Assembly (NCBI RefSeq): GCF_000143415.4
Contig: NW_003314320.1
Coordinates: 734,819-798,818 of the forward strand
Direction: 5' to 3'
DNA length: 64,000 nucleotides
DNA from: Selaginella moellendorffii
Lineage: Eukaryota; Streptophyta; Lycopodiopsida; Selaginellales; Selaginellaceae
In this document: piece after piece, positions 20,185 through 33,300 of the stretch
How the letters are laid out: the number at the start of each line of letters is the position of its first letter
Position numbering within the stretch: position 1 is the stretch's first letter
Notes under the pieces: generated by a model
The model's database searches: none
The model's input: only the letters and a program-made list of their open reading frames with translations
Told to the model about the DNA's origin: nothing
Program-made: the position numbers and the translations under genes

Positions 20185-23182
20185 TCACGAGGATAGCTTC
20201 CGTGCCGCCGCCTTCCTCTTTGTACTGTCCAGATACTTTTTACGAAGTCGGATTGCTTTGGGAGTCACCTAGAAAAAAAAAATGCAAAAAAAGAAAAAAG
20301 ATTTTTCCAAGAAAGCAATTACCTCAATCAGCTCGTCCGCTGCAACGTATCCAATAGCTTCCTCCAGAGTGACCTGACCAACAAAACAATTTGCGTGTAA
20401 GTGATCTCTAGCGAAACAAACGAAAAGCTCTTGTTACCAGTCTCGGGGGAGTGAGCTTGACGTTTTCATCTTTCCCAGGAGCACGTATGTTTGTCAGCTC
20501 TTTCGCTTTCACAGGATTCACCTGCAAGTTTAGTGGCTGTTAGCGGCGGAAATTTTTCGAAGAAGAGCGCAGTGATTTACGTCGAGGTCCGCGTCTCTAC
20601 AGTGTTCTCCTACGATCATGCCTTCGTATGCCTGTGGGCGTTTTTGCCAGAGAAGGAAGTCAATCTCGAGTTTGTTTAAAAAAGTACCTCGTCCCCCGGT
20701 GGAACAAACATGGTGCCTCGAGACTCTAGTCCCATTAGAGCATACGCGGTGATTACTCCTTGTGCAGTGGAGACCTGTGTAAACAAAGACGAGCTGATTA
20801 AAGCGCGTGGTAAACTTCGAGAAGACTTACCAAAACTCCTCGCCTGACATTTCCAACTGGACCTCGAAATTTGTCATAAGCTACAGGAAGCCAGGTACAG
20901 AAAGTCAGAAGAGAAAAATGTTAAAAGAAAATGGCACTGACATAAGAAAGCCCGATGCATGAAACCTGTGCCATGGGTGATGGTGCTAAACGAGCTTCGA
21001 TAGCCGACCAAGCCTCTGTTTGATTTTTTACGACAAATTTTTAGTCAAAGCTCAAACCATGAAATATTTTACCTTGATGGACAAGTGAAAGTCATTGTAG
21101 TGCGACCAACAGACTCGGGGCATGGCGACATGTCAAGAAGTTCCGCACGCCTATGAGTAAGGGACTCGATAACTGTTCCAGAATGTTCATCGTTCACCTG
21201 AGGTGGTTTAAGTCAATCTCTATAAACACTGTTCCACATTTGAAATACCTCGATTCGAAGTTCTTCTATAGGTTCTAGTTTTTGGCCGTTTTCAGTCTTA
21301 TAGCTGCAGGAAATACACAGGATAAGAACCGTTTATATAACGAGGACGAAGTATCGCTTACAGAACTGCGGGTGGCGAAACAGATAGCTCAAAACCTTCT
21401 CGTCGCATGTTTTCTATCAAAATTCCTGCACCGGGAATCATCAAACCATTCTTAAACCATTCTTAAAAAGAAAAGAAAATTACCGAGTTGCAGCTCGCCT
21501 CTGCCCTGTACTTCATAAGCGTCATTCGAGGTTGATCTGAGAACTTTAATGGACACATTGGATTCTTCTTCAGCCTTTAGACGATCGCCAATCTTGGGTC
21601 CTGTGAGCTAACAATGAAAAGCTAGTATCAGCCAAATCAAGCAAATCTTGGCAGCTTACTTGTTTTCCATCCTTCCCCGCAAGCGGTGAATCATTAACAC
21701 TGAAAGTCATAGATATTGTCGGCGGGTCCACTTTCACCGCAGGTAAAGCTTCCTTTACCTACATTGTGCGTGCACTGGCATAAAAAGCTTGTCGAGAAAA
21801 AGTAGCAACTAACCTCCACTGAAGCCACAGTATTCCCAATATATGGTTGAGCAAGACCCGCAATAGACACAATATCTCCCGCGCCAGCGCAGTCGGCCAC
21901 TTCAGATGCAACGCCTTTCTTTTTCAAAATCTTGACAATCTGCTCGTAAAAGTGTAAGTCACAGCTCTTTAAAACCAAAGGACTTACTTTCCCTTCGTTA
22001 AATGTTTCGCTGATATCAGTGTCTTCCTTTTTGCGTATTCCATGGACTCTGTCACCCGGTTTCACAGTCCCTGAGTAAATCCGTCCAGTCAATATGCGAC
22101 CAAAATATGGATCATGCTCCATCATTGTGACCTGCGCTACTTGTGAAATAAAGGAAAACATCTGAAACTACACTGCCTCTTACCACCATTTGAAATGGCG
22201 CATGTAGATCACACTTTGGTGGAGGAACATATTTTACAATTGTATCGAGAAGCGGAGCCATAGTGGGTTCTCCTTCTGGTGCCTTTGTGAACGTAGAAGA
22301 AGCCCATCCCTCCTTGGCAGAAGCGTACAAAACTGGAAAGTCTAGTTGCTCCTCTGTAAAACAAGGAAGAAGAAAAATTAAACGAGTGAAGGCTGGGAAA
22401 AATTACTGCTTACCGGTAGCACCAAGGTTTGCAAAGAGATCAAAAACCATGCTTTCCACTTCTCCGCACCTTTCTTCCGTAACTAGAGAATGAAAAAACA
22501 AAAGCATCACAATTTTTCCAAGGAGTCGTATCTACATACCTGACGGACGATCGACCTTGTTGAGCAGCAATATAGGACGAATCCCCGACTTTAGAGCTTT
22601 GGCGACCACAAACTTTGTTTGTGCAAGGGGCCCCTCGCCAGCATCGACAACGAGCACAGCTCCATCAACCATGCCAATAACTCGTTCAACCTGTCAAAAG
22701 AAGAAGGAAATTTCTAAACAGGAACGACGAAGAAACTTTCATACCTCTCCACCAAAATCTGCGTGACCAGGAGTATCAACAATGTTGAGAGAACTGGTTC
22801 CCCAGATCATAGAAGTATACTGCCAAGAGCACACACTCTTAGCGCAAGAAGAAAAAAAAAAAAAAAAACGAATGCATACCTTGGAAGCAATTGTGATACC
22901 ACGCTCCCTCTCGAGCGTGATGGAATCCAAAGTTCTATCTCTGGCGACAATTGCCCCGCACTGCCTGAGAAGCCTATCCATGAGAGTCGTCTTACCGTGA
23001 TCGACGTGCGCAATCACAGCCAGATTCCGGATCAAAGAAGGGCTCGTCACTCGCTCCGCCGGATTCGAATCCGCGGAGGAGGCGGCGGCCACGGCGAAAT
23101 GCCTGCTCCAGCGCCACAACGCCGCCGCCCTGGAACCGCAGAATCCATCGGCAGTGGCGCTCCACAGCGCCCTGCGCAGCAT
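20185..23182 (-). CDS. TypA/BipA-type translational GTPase, organelle-targeted
   Basis: Nineteen minus-strand exons join in frame to 661 residues: 22880-23182, 22745-22819, 22540-22690, 22414-22482, 22184-22353, 21988-22131, 21814-21939, 21660-21758, 21484-21607, 21362-21425, 21249-21303, 21073-21197, 20942-21015, 20831-20880, 20688-20774, 20581-20631, 20438-20521, 20323-20373 and 20185-20268. About 45 Arg/Ala/Ser-rich residues resemble a transit peptide. The GTPase motifs [30 protein letters not shown] and ASAKEG follow, then EF-G-like domains and the TypA-specific C-terminal region. TypA/BipA binds ribosomes and aids ribosome assembly under stress. It resembles the plant EMB2785-type copy as I recall it; mitochondrion versus plastid is undecided. 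Confidence 0.93.
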
Positions 23183-23639
23183 TTCTCTCCCGCCGAGAGA
23201 GAGATATTTCCCACCCTAGGGTTCTTGGCAGGGTTTATGGACGAGAGAAGAAAGAAGAATGGCGCGATTAGTGAGAAGCACGGATCCTGAGCTGCCGATT
23301 CGAGCAGCGCGCAGGTTATGCGAGGCGCGAGCTCTGCCAGGGATCGAAATTGACCATCGTTGACTCTTCTCGGTCAAACCCCAGGAATTTTTCTAAAGGC
23401 CAAAAGTTAACCAAAAGTTTAATGTTTTGTTCCTTTTTATGTTTCTACTTAACTCTGATCTGTGAAGTTATATTTCCAATGTCCTTGCGAGAAAAGCTCT
23501 AATAATGTTTCTAGATGATTTTACTTCCTTGGTGGGACAGAGAACTTTAATGAGTTTTATTTGCTTTGATCTGTGAAGCAATGATCTTATTTCCTTGATG
23601 AGAGAGATACTCCAACTTATTGGTTGTGAGGACTTTAAC
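23183..23639. other. Spacer between RPAC2 and TypA genes
   Basis: This includes the TypA promoter and 5' leader (both neighbours are on the minus strand) and the RPAC2 3' region. No gene or RNA is recognised. Confidence 0.5.
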
Positions 23640-24124
23640 TCAATTGCCCGATCGGTGAGTCAAGCCGGAGGCGTGCGTTGCCGTTCGCGTGCTCACCTCT
23701 GGACGCTGCTCGTTGGCCTTGAATCGCCCCACGGCCGAGTCCATGGTGGTGCTTACATGCTCGCAGATGGCCACCATGTCCAACAACGCATCCTTGAAAA
23801 CCTCCTTGCCTGGCGCACCTTTTCAACATTGAAATGATCAAAAGCATCACTCTCGTGATCAAGAACTATGGTTATAACATGAGAAACAATCTACCTGTTG
23901 TTTGGACTCTCACATTCACCTTGTTCTCGGACGGGTGAGGGACGCTGTAGCCACAGAACACCACCCTAGGGCTGCACACAGAGAAAACAGAATCAAGAAA
24001 TTCATTCCTTTCATGGCTATTCAAACTCTTTGTTGAGGAGGAATCGCAACGAGTTGCCCAAGGTGTGATCTTCGCCATTGAAGCAGAATGTAGATGAATG
24101 GGACTCCTCCGAACCAAGCTCCAT
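23640..24124 (-). CDS. RPAC2: RNA polymerase I and III subunit RPAC2 (AC19/RPB11-like)
   Basis: Exons 24027-24124, 23895-23971 and 23640-23818 join to 117 residues. The hallmark dimerisation segment DHTLGNSLRFLLNKDPRVVF is followed by CGYSVPHPSENKVNVRVQTTG, the conserved core of the AC19/RPB11 alpha-like family. RPAC2 pairs with RPAC1 (AC40) to nucleate Pol I and Pol III assembly in the nucleus. The size fits the plant family. The 3' end is uncertain: after QRPE the sequence GTGAGC could be a donor to a further exon, but reading through gives 19 more residues and a TGA at 23640. Confidence 0.88.
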
Positions 24125-24369
24125 GGCCGAAAGCGCTCTAATTCAAGAGCTAAGGCTCCAATCTCACAAGCAAACCAAGAATATTTTAATTGTCATGAGA
24201 ATATGCTGGACGTAACTCTCGAGTAGATCGTTGATGCAAACGCTTTGCCAATACTAGCAAAACTTGTTTGACCAAATGAGAGGGACATGGGTCTTGATCA
24301 ACGATAATGACATACATACTTATTACATAACAATAGACGTACAGACACAGATAAATGGTAGATTTTTCG

Positions 24370-26170
24370 CTACTCCTCCAGCAACGACGACCGGGAAATC
24401 CTAGCGTGTGCATTTTTCGCCTACACTACAATTGCATAAGCTTTCGAAACAAAAGGTGTGAATGATTTTACCTGGTTTTCCCAGTTCATAAAAAATGTGA
24501 GGAAGCAAAGGATTATCGTCTGAGTCGCATTTCCGCAAGCTATTCCAATCCACAACCCCTGAACATATATGTAGAACACGAATATTAAGGATCACAAGTT
24601 TGTGTCGTCTTACCATCCCATAGAACTTAAAAACAAAACCAAGAACCACGGCTGTCGGCAAGCCAACAACGTAGAAAGCCGTGAGATTTGCCAAAGCTCC
24701 CACGGCTTGCCATCCGCAACCTCTGACGACTCCTATATGTAAAAAGGTTGATCACAAGCGAGGATTACTTGGAAGCATAAATTACCTCCAAGCACGCATT
24801 GGATGGGATCACAAGCTGCGATGAGAAAGGCCACCTTGAGCAAGCTTGCAATGTGTTCGACCACGTCCGTTTCGTTACTGTAGACCCATCCGATGCTTTT
24901 CCGAAATGCTAGAAACACTACCACCGACAGAATCGAGTTCAAGGCCGCCATGCACAAAGTAACTCCCACTGCTGATTTTGCGACCAAGTGATTTCCAGCT
25001 CCAAGCTCATTTGCAACACGAGTGCTGGGTCGAAGAAAAAATAAATTTGCTTGTTTGTTGAAAATGTAGAAATTTACCTGACAGCTGCACTGAAACCCGA
25101 AGGGATCATATAAAATGTGACTAACGTGCTCATTCTGAACGCAAAGCAAGGTTAATACGTAAGTCACAGAGATATTTCTTACATGCTAGCGAATGACGAA
25201 GTCTCGAGTTGAGGATTTGGCAATAGTCCCGATAAGAGAGTCAAGATTTCAAAAGAGCAAGCTTCAAAACTGCATAAGCAAATGAAGTTTCAGCTAGCAT
25301 CTCCTTGAAGCCCTACGTACCATATCATCACAGTCGCTGGGATCGCAAGCTTGAAAAACCCTCTAAAATCGTGGAGAGCATTCTTCGTGATCCCTGTGAA
25401 AGTTGTTTTGCAAGTCGAGGAGAACTTTATATATGCCAGTAGCATTAGAGCGTTGAGCCAGTATGAGATGCTCACACATATAGCAGCTCCTTTGGCACCG
25501 ATGTGAAGCTGGTAGATGAAAATCCAGCACAAAAAGACGTGGACGATCGCTGTGATCAAGGAGAATATTGCCATGGGGGCAACTACATATTGGGCCTGTA
25601 AAAACTTCACGGACGGCCATACGAGCGCAGATCCAAACAGGCCTGGCACCAAAAACCTTGCATACTCTTCAGTGTGGGAGGAAATAAGGGGATCTTGTCC
25701 AAGAGCTCGAAGAACATCTCCAATGTAAAACCACAGTATTGAGATTGGTATGCTTATGAGCAGTAGAACAAAGATTGCTCTTTGTAGATAAACTCCAAGC
25801 AAGCTATGCTGCTTTGCACCATATGCCTGGCCACAAAGTGTCTCCAGCGCAGCCGACATTCCCATCTATAGAAATTACTAAAAATCATCAGAAAACCCTG
25901 CTCATGAGACAAAGTGGACCTTACAAGGATAATGAATCCTGTGACATTGCAAGATGAGCTCGCTAGCGATGCACTAGCGAGTGATAACTTGCCCAGATGC
26001 CCCACGAACATCACCGATGAGATTGGGACAATGAAATTGAGAATACCCACGACAATCATGGGTCCTGCGATCACAACTTGCATCTTTACTTCTCTCCATA
26101 CCTCAAACTTTGCAGGATCACTGCGGGATTGAGCCTCCGGATCATCCAGCAGCGGCTGCTGGAGCGCCAT
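24370..26170 (-). CDS. MATE-family efflux transporter (DETOXIFICATION type)
   Basis: Eight exons (25925-26170, 25321-25865, 25183-25269, 25078-25134, 24786-25024, 24614-24732, 24472-24558, 24370-24420) join in frame to 476 residues, normal for plant DTX proteins. Family signatures include the [13 protein letters not shown] segment, [15 protein letters not shown] and [11 protein letters not shown]. The hydrophobic pattern fits twelve membrane helices. MATE proteins export organic compounds or load vacuoles by H+ or Na+ exchange; the substrate is not readable from sequence. The last exon is small (16 residues plus stop) and basic. The gene is divergent from the PQ-loop gene across 1.6 kb. Confidence 0.94.
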
Positions 26171-26498
26171 TATCTGGATATGGAGCGCCTTGTATTCACA
26201 ACTGGGCCTCTATGTAATGTGACCCATTAAAACGATTTTGTTTTTATTCTTTTTTGGCTGTGTCCTTCGCCTTCGCATTTATATAGTTCTGAGGCTGATA
26301 ATTTACTCTATATTCTGAAGAAACTACGTGCTTTGTATAAAATTAATATATTCTATTTTGTAGGTTATAATCTAAAATTCAAATTTAAATTATGTAGCTA
26401 TCAAGGGTCCCAGAGAAGAGCACAACAGGCCAGAGTTTGGAGAAATTTCTTCTTCCCCTGGACAGAAAGAGGAGAGAAAAAGAGCCACAAGAAACACG

Positions 26499-26560
<62 letters not shown>

Positions 26561-27781
26561 AATTTGACGACTATTGAGTGCTGGCGGACCATGCACACTC
26601 TATGATTTCCCATTCATTGCTGGAAAACAGCATGATTTTGAAGTAAATATTATCAAATTTTGTGTTGATGCAACCACAATTCATGAGCGCTGCAATGGCG
26701 TATTGTTACGAGCTCATTCTGCCTCAAGTGATATAGCTTAGGTCATGGCCATGTTACGTTGTCAGGCATGAGAAAGATGGGAACTAAAGGATCTCCAGAT
26801 GGTGGCTCGTTTTCATCTCTCTCTAGAACCTGAGAATTCAATAATGACAAACTGAACTCAGCCTTAGTCTGCCTCGTGCTGCTCGTTGAGTTGGCAATGG
26901 CTACTCTTTAACACTTTCTGGGTCCCTCTAGTGTTCTGCTCGAACATCCCTATCCTCACTTAAAAAATATATCAAGTGGAGTAGATTAGTGATAGGAAAA
27001 CACGTATGCGTGATAGGAAAACACGTATGCATTGTAAACATTGGCAAAGTCTACCTTATTATTTAATCATTTGCTAGGCCAGAAAATGGACTTCAAAGTT
27101 CAGACAGTTGACTCGCTCAGAGCTGATAGTAAATAATATTTAACTACGTGAAGTTTTAATTCGGGTTCCACTTGAGGAGATGCTAACAATCAGTGAATTG
27201 TCAACAAAAGCAAGCATATATTTGAATGTTCGATCTTAATAAACTTTGCCATTGTTATGTACCATACATTTCAAGCTTGAAAATTCTAAAGAATCTTATT
27301 CTTGCAGTGCATGCAGGTTTAAGTGTCACTAATTCATTTGTTAGTGGTTTTGTTTGGCCGCTTCTGTTCCAGTAATCTAGGAAGGTACATAAAGACAAGG
27401 ATTCGCGTACCTCTTGCACTGCCCTAAAGGTCAACAGTAAATTGAATAGTTTTTTAGCACTTTCCCAAATAAGTAAAGGCAGGGGTCCATCTAGGGTCTC
27501 TATTAGGGTTTACTTGGTAGGCGCGCGGGGATCGAAATTTCGTAGAAATCTTTGGCGCGATCGCCCCTTGTCCTTCCTCTCGATTCTAGTCTTGGAGATG
27601 ATCAGCAGCGGCGGCGGTAGTAGCAAGCAACAGTAGCAGCCTGCGAGTCTCTCCAGGACTTATTTCCTCTGTCGGTGGTCTTTATTAGCGGCAATGGAGA
27701 CTGGCCTCCTCGCCTAGGCTGTGCGTGCATTGGACGATCGGCGAGGAGCTGCCAAGGATCGAAGGATTCTCTACTGGAGGA
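26171..27781. other. Intergenic region between divergent MATE and PQ-loop genes
   Basis: It holds both promoters, an AG microsatellite (26503-26559) and a small tandem duplication of about 21 bp (GTGATAGGAAAACACGTATGC, near 26990-27031). No gene is seen. Confidence 0.5.
26503..26559. repeat. (AG)n microsatellite, about 28 units
   Basis: Perfect AG dinucleotide run between 26503 and 26559, about 330 bp upstream of the MATE start codon. It accounts for the short Ser-Leu and Arg-Glu frames seen on either strand. Confidence 0.97.
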
Positions 27782-29438
27782 ATGACCAAGGGAAGCCTGC
27801 GCCGCCTGGAATTGGATTGCCTATGCCAGCCCGGGGCCGTGAGATGGATCGAGGTCTGGTTTGGCGATTGCGTGTACAGCCCGTGGGAGATTTTGGGATT
27901 TTGCGTGGGGATGTCGTCAGTGTTCTTCTGGATGATCGCCCAGATGCCTCAGTTCGTCAGTAATTTTCTTCGACAGAGCGCCGATGCTCTCTCGCCTTGG
28001 TTTCTCTTCCAATGGCTTGCGGTACGATTCCTTTCTTTCTTTTTGTTCTTTTCTTTGCCAGTTTTGTCCTGAAGATCTCCCATTTGCCAGGGCGATTCGT
28101 TAAATCTTTTGGGCTGTCTTCTTACTGGCGACCAGCTTGCGACTGAGACATTCACTGCGTATTACTTTATTTTTGCCGATGGTTTAATTATCTCACAGGT
28201 TAGTGTGTGATAAAATCGTTTTTTTCTTTGTCTCTGATCCATCTTTCTCAAATCGGTAGTACTTATACTACCGCGCTCGTAACAACAACTTCGATGAATC
28301 TGTACATAAGCCTACGAATGGTTATCAAAGCGTGCTACAAATAAACTCAGAAGATGGAACTTCCAGACCGGGTATGGGAACGAGTTTTTGTTTTCAAGCA
28401 GAAAACTCCTTGCTAAGTTCAGGCATTGTTGTTTCCAGCGGATCTTCCGACGCCTGGTCATGCAAGCAACAGCAAAGGAAAGAAGAAGCAGGATTCTAAT
28501 CGCCAGAATCAGCAAGTGCTCCAACATTCCAACGGCAGCCAGCTTGGTATTTTAGCTAGAGGGGAACGGTTCCAGGATTTCGAGGAAGAAAAGCTGCAGC
28601 ACCTTAAGTATCAAGTTGCCAAAGCTTCACAGCAGCATGCGTGTCCTTCTCGGCGCCAGTTACGAAGAGTTGTGATGGAATACGGGCTGGAGTACGGGCC
28701 TCCATCCATGTCCAAGTTCACCACACAGCAGGCGTCGCGATTGCCAAAACTTGATCTAAAGCGCACAAGCGGGAATAACAAGACCTTAAACCCGGGCTTG
28801 AAGAAAGCGCTATGCTTGGCTGGTACGGTAATGGCAGGAATCCCTGGAGGCGATGCTCTCCAGGCAAACCGGAAGCTTTTGAGGCATTGTAGTGAGAATC
28901 AAACCCAGAGCAGGCTCCAATGGGTCAAGCAAACTGGAACTTTCTTCGGGTAAGTCGTGGAGTTTTCATTTCCAGGCCTAACTTTTAGAGCTCTTCTCCA
29001 GGTGGATTTCTTCTGGACTTTACTTGGGCTCCCGGATTTCCCAGCTCGTCAAGAACAACCAGAGAAAATCAGCGGAAGGACTGTCGCTGGCGATGGTGTC
29101 GTGCGCGGTGCTCGCGAATCTCACGTATGGAGCGGCCATTTTGATGAGAGCAAAGACAATGTAAGCACGGCTTCCCGGTTTTTGTTTGTTCCGGTTTTCA
29201 GACAAACTTACTGTTTGCGTGACAGGGACGATTTGATAGGAAAAGCTCCGTGGCTTTTGGGAAGTTTGGGAACGGTGTCTCTGGACATCACCATTTTCTT
29301 ACAGGTGACAAAAAATGCCTCCAGATTTGACCGCTTCTTAACGTGTTCTTTCTGATGAAACAGGCACAATACTTGAGCTCGAGGTGCTCGAAAAAAGACG
29401 ACGAGCCAAACGAGACAACTCCGTTGCTTCCAGCGTAA
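27782..29438 (+). CDS. PQ-loop repeat membrane protein, vacuolar amino-acid transporter family
   Basis: Seven exons (27782-28021, 28091-28198, 28260-28371, 28439-28949, 29002-29160, 29226-29304, 29364-29438) give 427 residues. The N-terminal half has the first PQ motif (IAQMPQFVSNF) and two following helices. A long polar loop, mostly exon 4, separates it from the second repeat (YLGSRISQLVKNNQRKSAEGLS), where Ser replaces Pro of the PQ pair. The C-terminus ends DEPNETTPLLPA and carries an acidic dileucine-like signal of the kind used for vacuolar or lysosomal sorting. The family (yeast Ypq1, animal PQLC2) exports basic amino acids from acidic vacuoles. An in-frame methionine at 27725 would add 19 residues. 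Confidence 0.88.
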
Positions 29439-29613
29439 CGTCAAAGGCAAGCTTTTGGACGAGGCCCCCGTTTTTTTTCCCCATTTTTAATTTTTCTTTT
29501 GTGAATATTTTGTATGTATCGAACTCCATTCTTTGCAGTTTACAGGCTTGTGCACAAAAATTACAAGAAAAAAGAGAGAGAAAAAAACAAAGAACATGAA
29601 ATATTTTCATAGA

Positions 29614-29904
29614 TCACTCATCTTCGTGCTTCTTGCCATCGCCCTCTTGCGACTGCTTGCTACCATCGTCCTCCTCGATCTTCTCCAGCGTCTCGCCTTT
29701 CCTGATCGCCTCCTTGCCCGTCTTGTCGATCTTGAGAAGATACTTGGGCTCCTCTGGGCTGGCCTTGAAAGTTCTAGCCCCCAATTTCCTGTCCTGGGTC
29801 AGCTTCTCCACTATGTGCCCGCGCGCTTTCCCTGCGCCATAGCTCCACGCCACGCGATCGCCCACCTCAAACTCCACCTCCTTGTGCTCTTGTTGCTCGC
29901 CCAT
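29614..29904 (-). CDS. HVA1-type TUDOR domain protein (DUF2945)
   Basis: A single-exon frame. The likely start is the methionine at 29904 (96 residues, MGEQQEHKEVEFEVGD); 29946 is an alternative that adds 14. The motif VGDRVAWSYGAGKARGHIVEKLT followed by SPEEPKYLLKIDKTGKEAIRKGETLEKI covers almost the whole DUF2945 fold, a small SH3/TUDOR-like barrel first named from hypervirulence-associated proteins but common in bacteria, fungi and plants. The C-terminus is acidic and charged. Molecular function is unknown. It is divergent from the C2-GRAM gene across about 400 bp. Confidence 0.85.
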   Translation of the reverse strand: MGEQQEHKEVEFEVGDRVAWSYGAGKARGHIVEKLTQDRKLGARTFKASPEEPKYLLKIDKTGKEAIRKGETLEKIEEDDGSKQSQEGDGKKHEDE

Positions 29905-30309
29905 TGTGATCAAGCACGAAGAAGGAAGAGGGGCCCTAATTGACAAGTGTCAGTTTGTCAGTGACGCCGCGTGCCAAGTGTCTTAAACCGACACGTGCTC
30001 GCACCAGAGATTTCCACGTCATCGACGTCATTTAGCTGGAAAAATAAGGGTGACACGTCAGCCTCTCTTTCTAGTATGGCGTCTCACGCTGCATCGCTCT
30101 CCATTGACTCTTGGCCGCGGAAGGACCTAGGGTTTTGCTATGGCGGTTTAGCATAGGATTTCCACGCCATTTGTCATATTTTGCGTTCTTGGACAGATCC
30201 TTGCGCCGCAAGATATTGCGCTCGTCATCGCGACGCAAGCTATCGGGGATTCCAGCTCCAATCGAGGCGCCGCCATGGCATTGGCTAGAATCAGTCGATT
30301 CCAGGTAGA
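29905..30309. promoter_or_regulatory. Shared divergent promoter region, HVA1-TUDOR and C2-GRAM genes
   Basis: Only 405 bp separate the two start codons, so both promoters and both leaders lie here. Several CACGT/GACGTCA-like words (near 29975-30060) resemble bZIP-type sites, but no site was tested. Short frames inside are not credible genes. Confidence 0.4.
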
Positions 30310-33300
30310 ATGAAGCTCCAGGTCAATGTGTTCGAGGCGAGGGGTTTGGCCGCCAAAGATCCGAATGGCTCCAGCGATCCCTATGTGAGGTTGCAGCTCG
30401 GCCGCACGAAATCCAGCACCGGCGTCATCCATGCGTGCCTGAATCCGGTGTGGAACGAGGAGTTTGATTTCCGGGTCGATGATTCCGGGGCCGAGATTTT
30501 GATATCGGTGTGGGACGAGGATTGCTTCGCGGATGATTTCCTTGGCCAGGTCAAGCTTCCAGTGTCGAAGATTCTCGATGCGGACAAGCTAACGCTGGCA
30601 CCGGCGTGGTATAAGCTTCAACCACGCGGCGGCAAATCAAAGTCGGTTGTCACAGGTATGAAGAATTTTGCTTTTCACCACTGCTTTATAAACATTCGCT
30701 TCCAGGTGAGATTCTTTTGGGCTTTTCTCTATATGGAAGGATCAGCAATGCGGCCGAGGCCGATGTAGAGCCTGGCCTAAGGGATGGATTGCTGCATACT
30801 CCAAGTAGCTCCGCTCCAAGTTCTCCACGCACAAAGTCTTCTCCCGATACAGAGAGGCTTAAGGTTCGTTCTCGACTTGGTCAAAAGGTGACATCTCTCT
30901 TCAAGAAAAGTGCTAGGATCCATCCCAATTCGAATTCGTCACCCAGTGTTTTGTCGGATCAATCGACGGAAGAATGTGAAAGCGAAGAGGAGGAAGGCCA
31001 AGTCCCTCTATCCTTCTTTGAGAAAGGTGGTTTACAGCTCTCGACATCTGGCGACAGCGTGCCACCTCCATTATCGGGAGGTTTTCTAGCGAACCAGACG
31101 TATGCGACGAAGCTCCAGACTCTCAACTCGGTGCTGTTCAAGCCCCACTCTCCGTTCTTTGAGGAGCTGATTGCAGTGCAAAAGACAACCGATCTGGTGG
31201 AGGGGATGTGGAAGAAAGTTGGCAACGAAAACCCGAAACGAGTTCTTACGTACACGAAAGCTGCTACCGCAGTGGTAAAGTCGGTCAAGGCAACAGAAGA
31301 GCAGACTTATCTACGAGCAGATGATCGCGCCTACGTTGTTTTAGCGGTAGTCAGTACGCCTGATGTGCTCTACGGCAGCACTTTTAGAACTGAGGTGCAG
31401 TACTGCCTGACGCCGGTCTCCGAAGAGCGCTGCAACCTTTCCATATCATGGAGGCTCAACTTTATTCAGAGCACCATGGCGAAAAGGCTGATCGAAAGCG
31501 GTGCGAAACAGGGACTCACGGACAATTTCCGGCAGTATGTGGAGGTTCTTTCAAAGTATGTCGAGGAGGCTGGGGAGGACGCCGACCCCGCACCAGCAGA
31601 AGAGCAGGATGAACCCGAGAATGACATTAGCCTCACACAGGAGTACTTTTCCAGCTCGATATTCATCGTGGTGTCCTTGCTGTTCTTTCTGGTGGTACTA
31701 CTCCACATTCAGCTTGCACAGCCAACTCCGACAGTCGGGTTGGAGTTTTGGCAACTCGACTTACCGGATACTTTTGGCGAGCTATTGACATCTGCCGTGA
31801 TCACCGTCCACTTCGTTCAGCTTGGAAAAATGGCGCTGAAAAAGCTACGAGCCGCATCTTTAACAGCCGGCGACCATGGAAAGAAAGCAAAAGGTGAGGG
31901 CTGGCTCTTGACAGTGACTCTTGTGGAAGGAGAGAACCTACCTATCCGGCCAAACACAAACTGCTTGGATCCATACGTGGTATTTACATGCAGTGGGAGA
32001 ACTCGAACAAGTTCTGTGAAACTTCAGACAACTAATCCAAAGTGGGGAGGTAAGTCACTTGCAACTTTTTCTTCTGCATGTTTCTCATGGGTTTTCTGAA
32101 CAGAAATCTTCGAGTTTGATGCCACGGAGGATCCTCCATCAACCCTGGACGTAGAAGTTTTTAACTATGACGGGCCTTTTCCTGAAGCGGTGTCTCTCGG
32201 TTACGCGGAAATCAATTTTCTCAAACTCAGCCCGGATAATCTGGCCGACTTATGGATTCGTTTGGAAGGGTCGCATGCACAGACCTCTTACTCCCGTTTA
32301 CACCTTCGGATCTTTTTGACTAACACGAAGGAGGCTGATACGTTTGTTGAGTATGTGAAGAAAGTTGAGAAAGAAGCAGGAGCGAAGGTACATGATTTGT
32401 CTTATGAAGCGAAGCTAAGACCAAACCCCTGTGCAGGTCATCAAGAGCTCGAGAAAGAACGCTTCATTTCAAAAGCTCTTCTCACTTCCGCAAGAGGAAT
32501 TTCTCATTAACGACTTCGCTTGTGCTGTCAAGCGAAAGATACCTTTGCAGGTCCGTCCTTTTTTTTCCAGTTGTTCCTTACGACATTCTCGAATTACAGG
32601 GCCGCTTATTCCTCTCGCCCCGGATGCTGGGATTCTACTCAAACATTTTTGGACATAAAACCAAGTTTTCTCTTTTATGGGAAGACATAGACGAAGTCCA
32701 GGAGTTACCTCCATCGATAGCCAATGTTGGTCCCTCGATTGTGCTTTTTGCCCGGAAAGGAAGAGCTCACGACGCAAATCAAGGCTCCAAGGGCATGGAC
32801 GGGAAAGGTCGGCTTAAATTTCAGTTCCAATCCTTTGTCCGCGCTGGCCCAGCGTTTAGGTACATTTCCTTTGTTTTCATTGATGATGTAAATCACTCTA
32901 TTTTTTTCTCGCAGGACATTGATGGTACTCTGGAAAAATAGAGCCCTGACCCCGGAGCAGCAACTGGAAATGGTCGAAAATGTAGATACCGAAAGCAAGC
33001 TTTATGAAGATGGCGAGTTTATAGGCGTTGGGGACGTAACGCTGTCGGAGGTCTACTCCACTGTCTTGCCTTTGACGGTATGTTGGTTGGATCCTGATAT
33101 CTGGATGCTTATTTCCGTTGTTCGATGCCAGGCTGCTTCCATGGTGCTTTTGTACGAGAAAGAAAATCTGGAAGAGAAAGTCATGGAAAAGCTGGGATGC
33201 ATGAACTACACCGTGTCTCCCTGGGAAAACGAAGGTCCCGGCCAGAGGCGGCAAGTGAACTACAGGCTGAACCGACAGATGTGCCAATTCGGGAGCATTG

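Noticed and set aside
26390-26613. Ser-Leu repeat proteins over the AG microsatellite
   Set aside because: Simple translation of a dinucleotide repeat.
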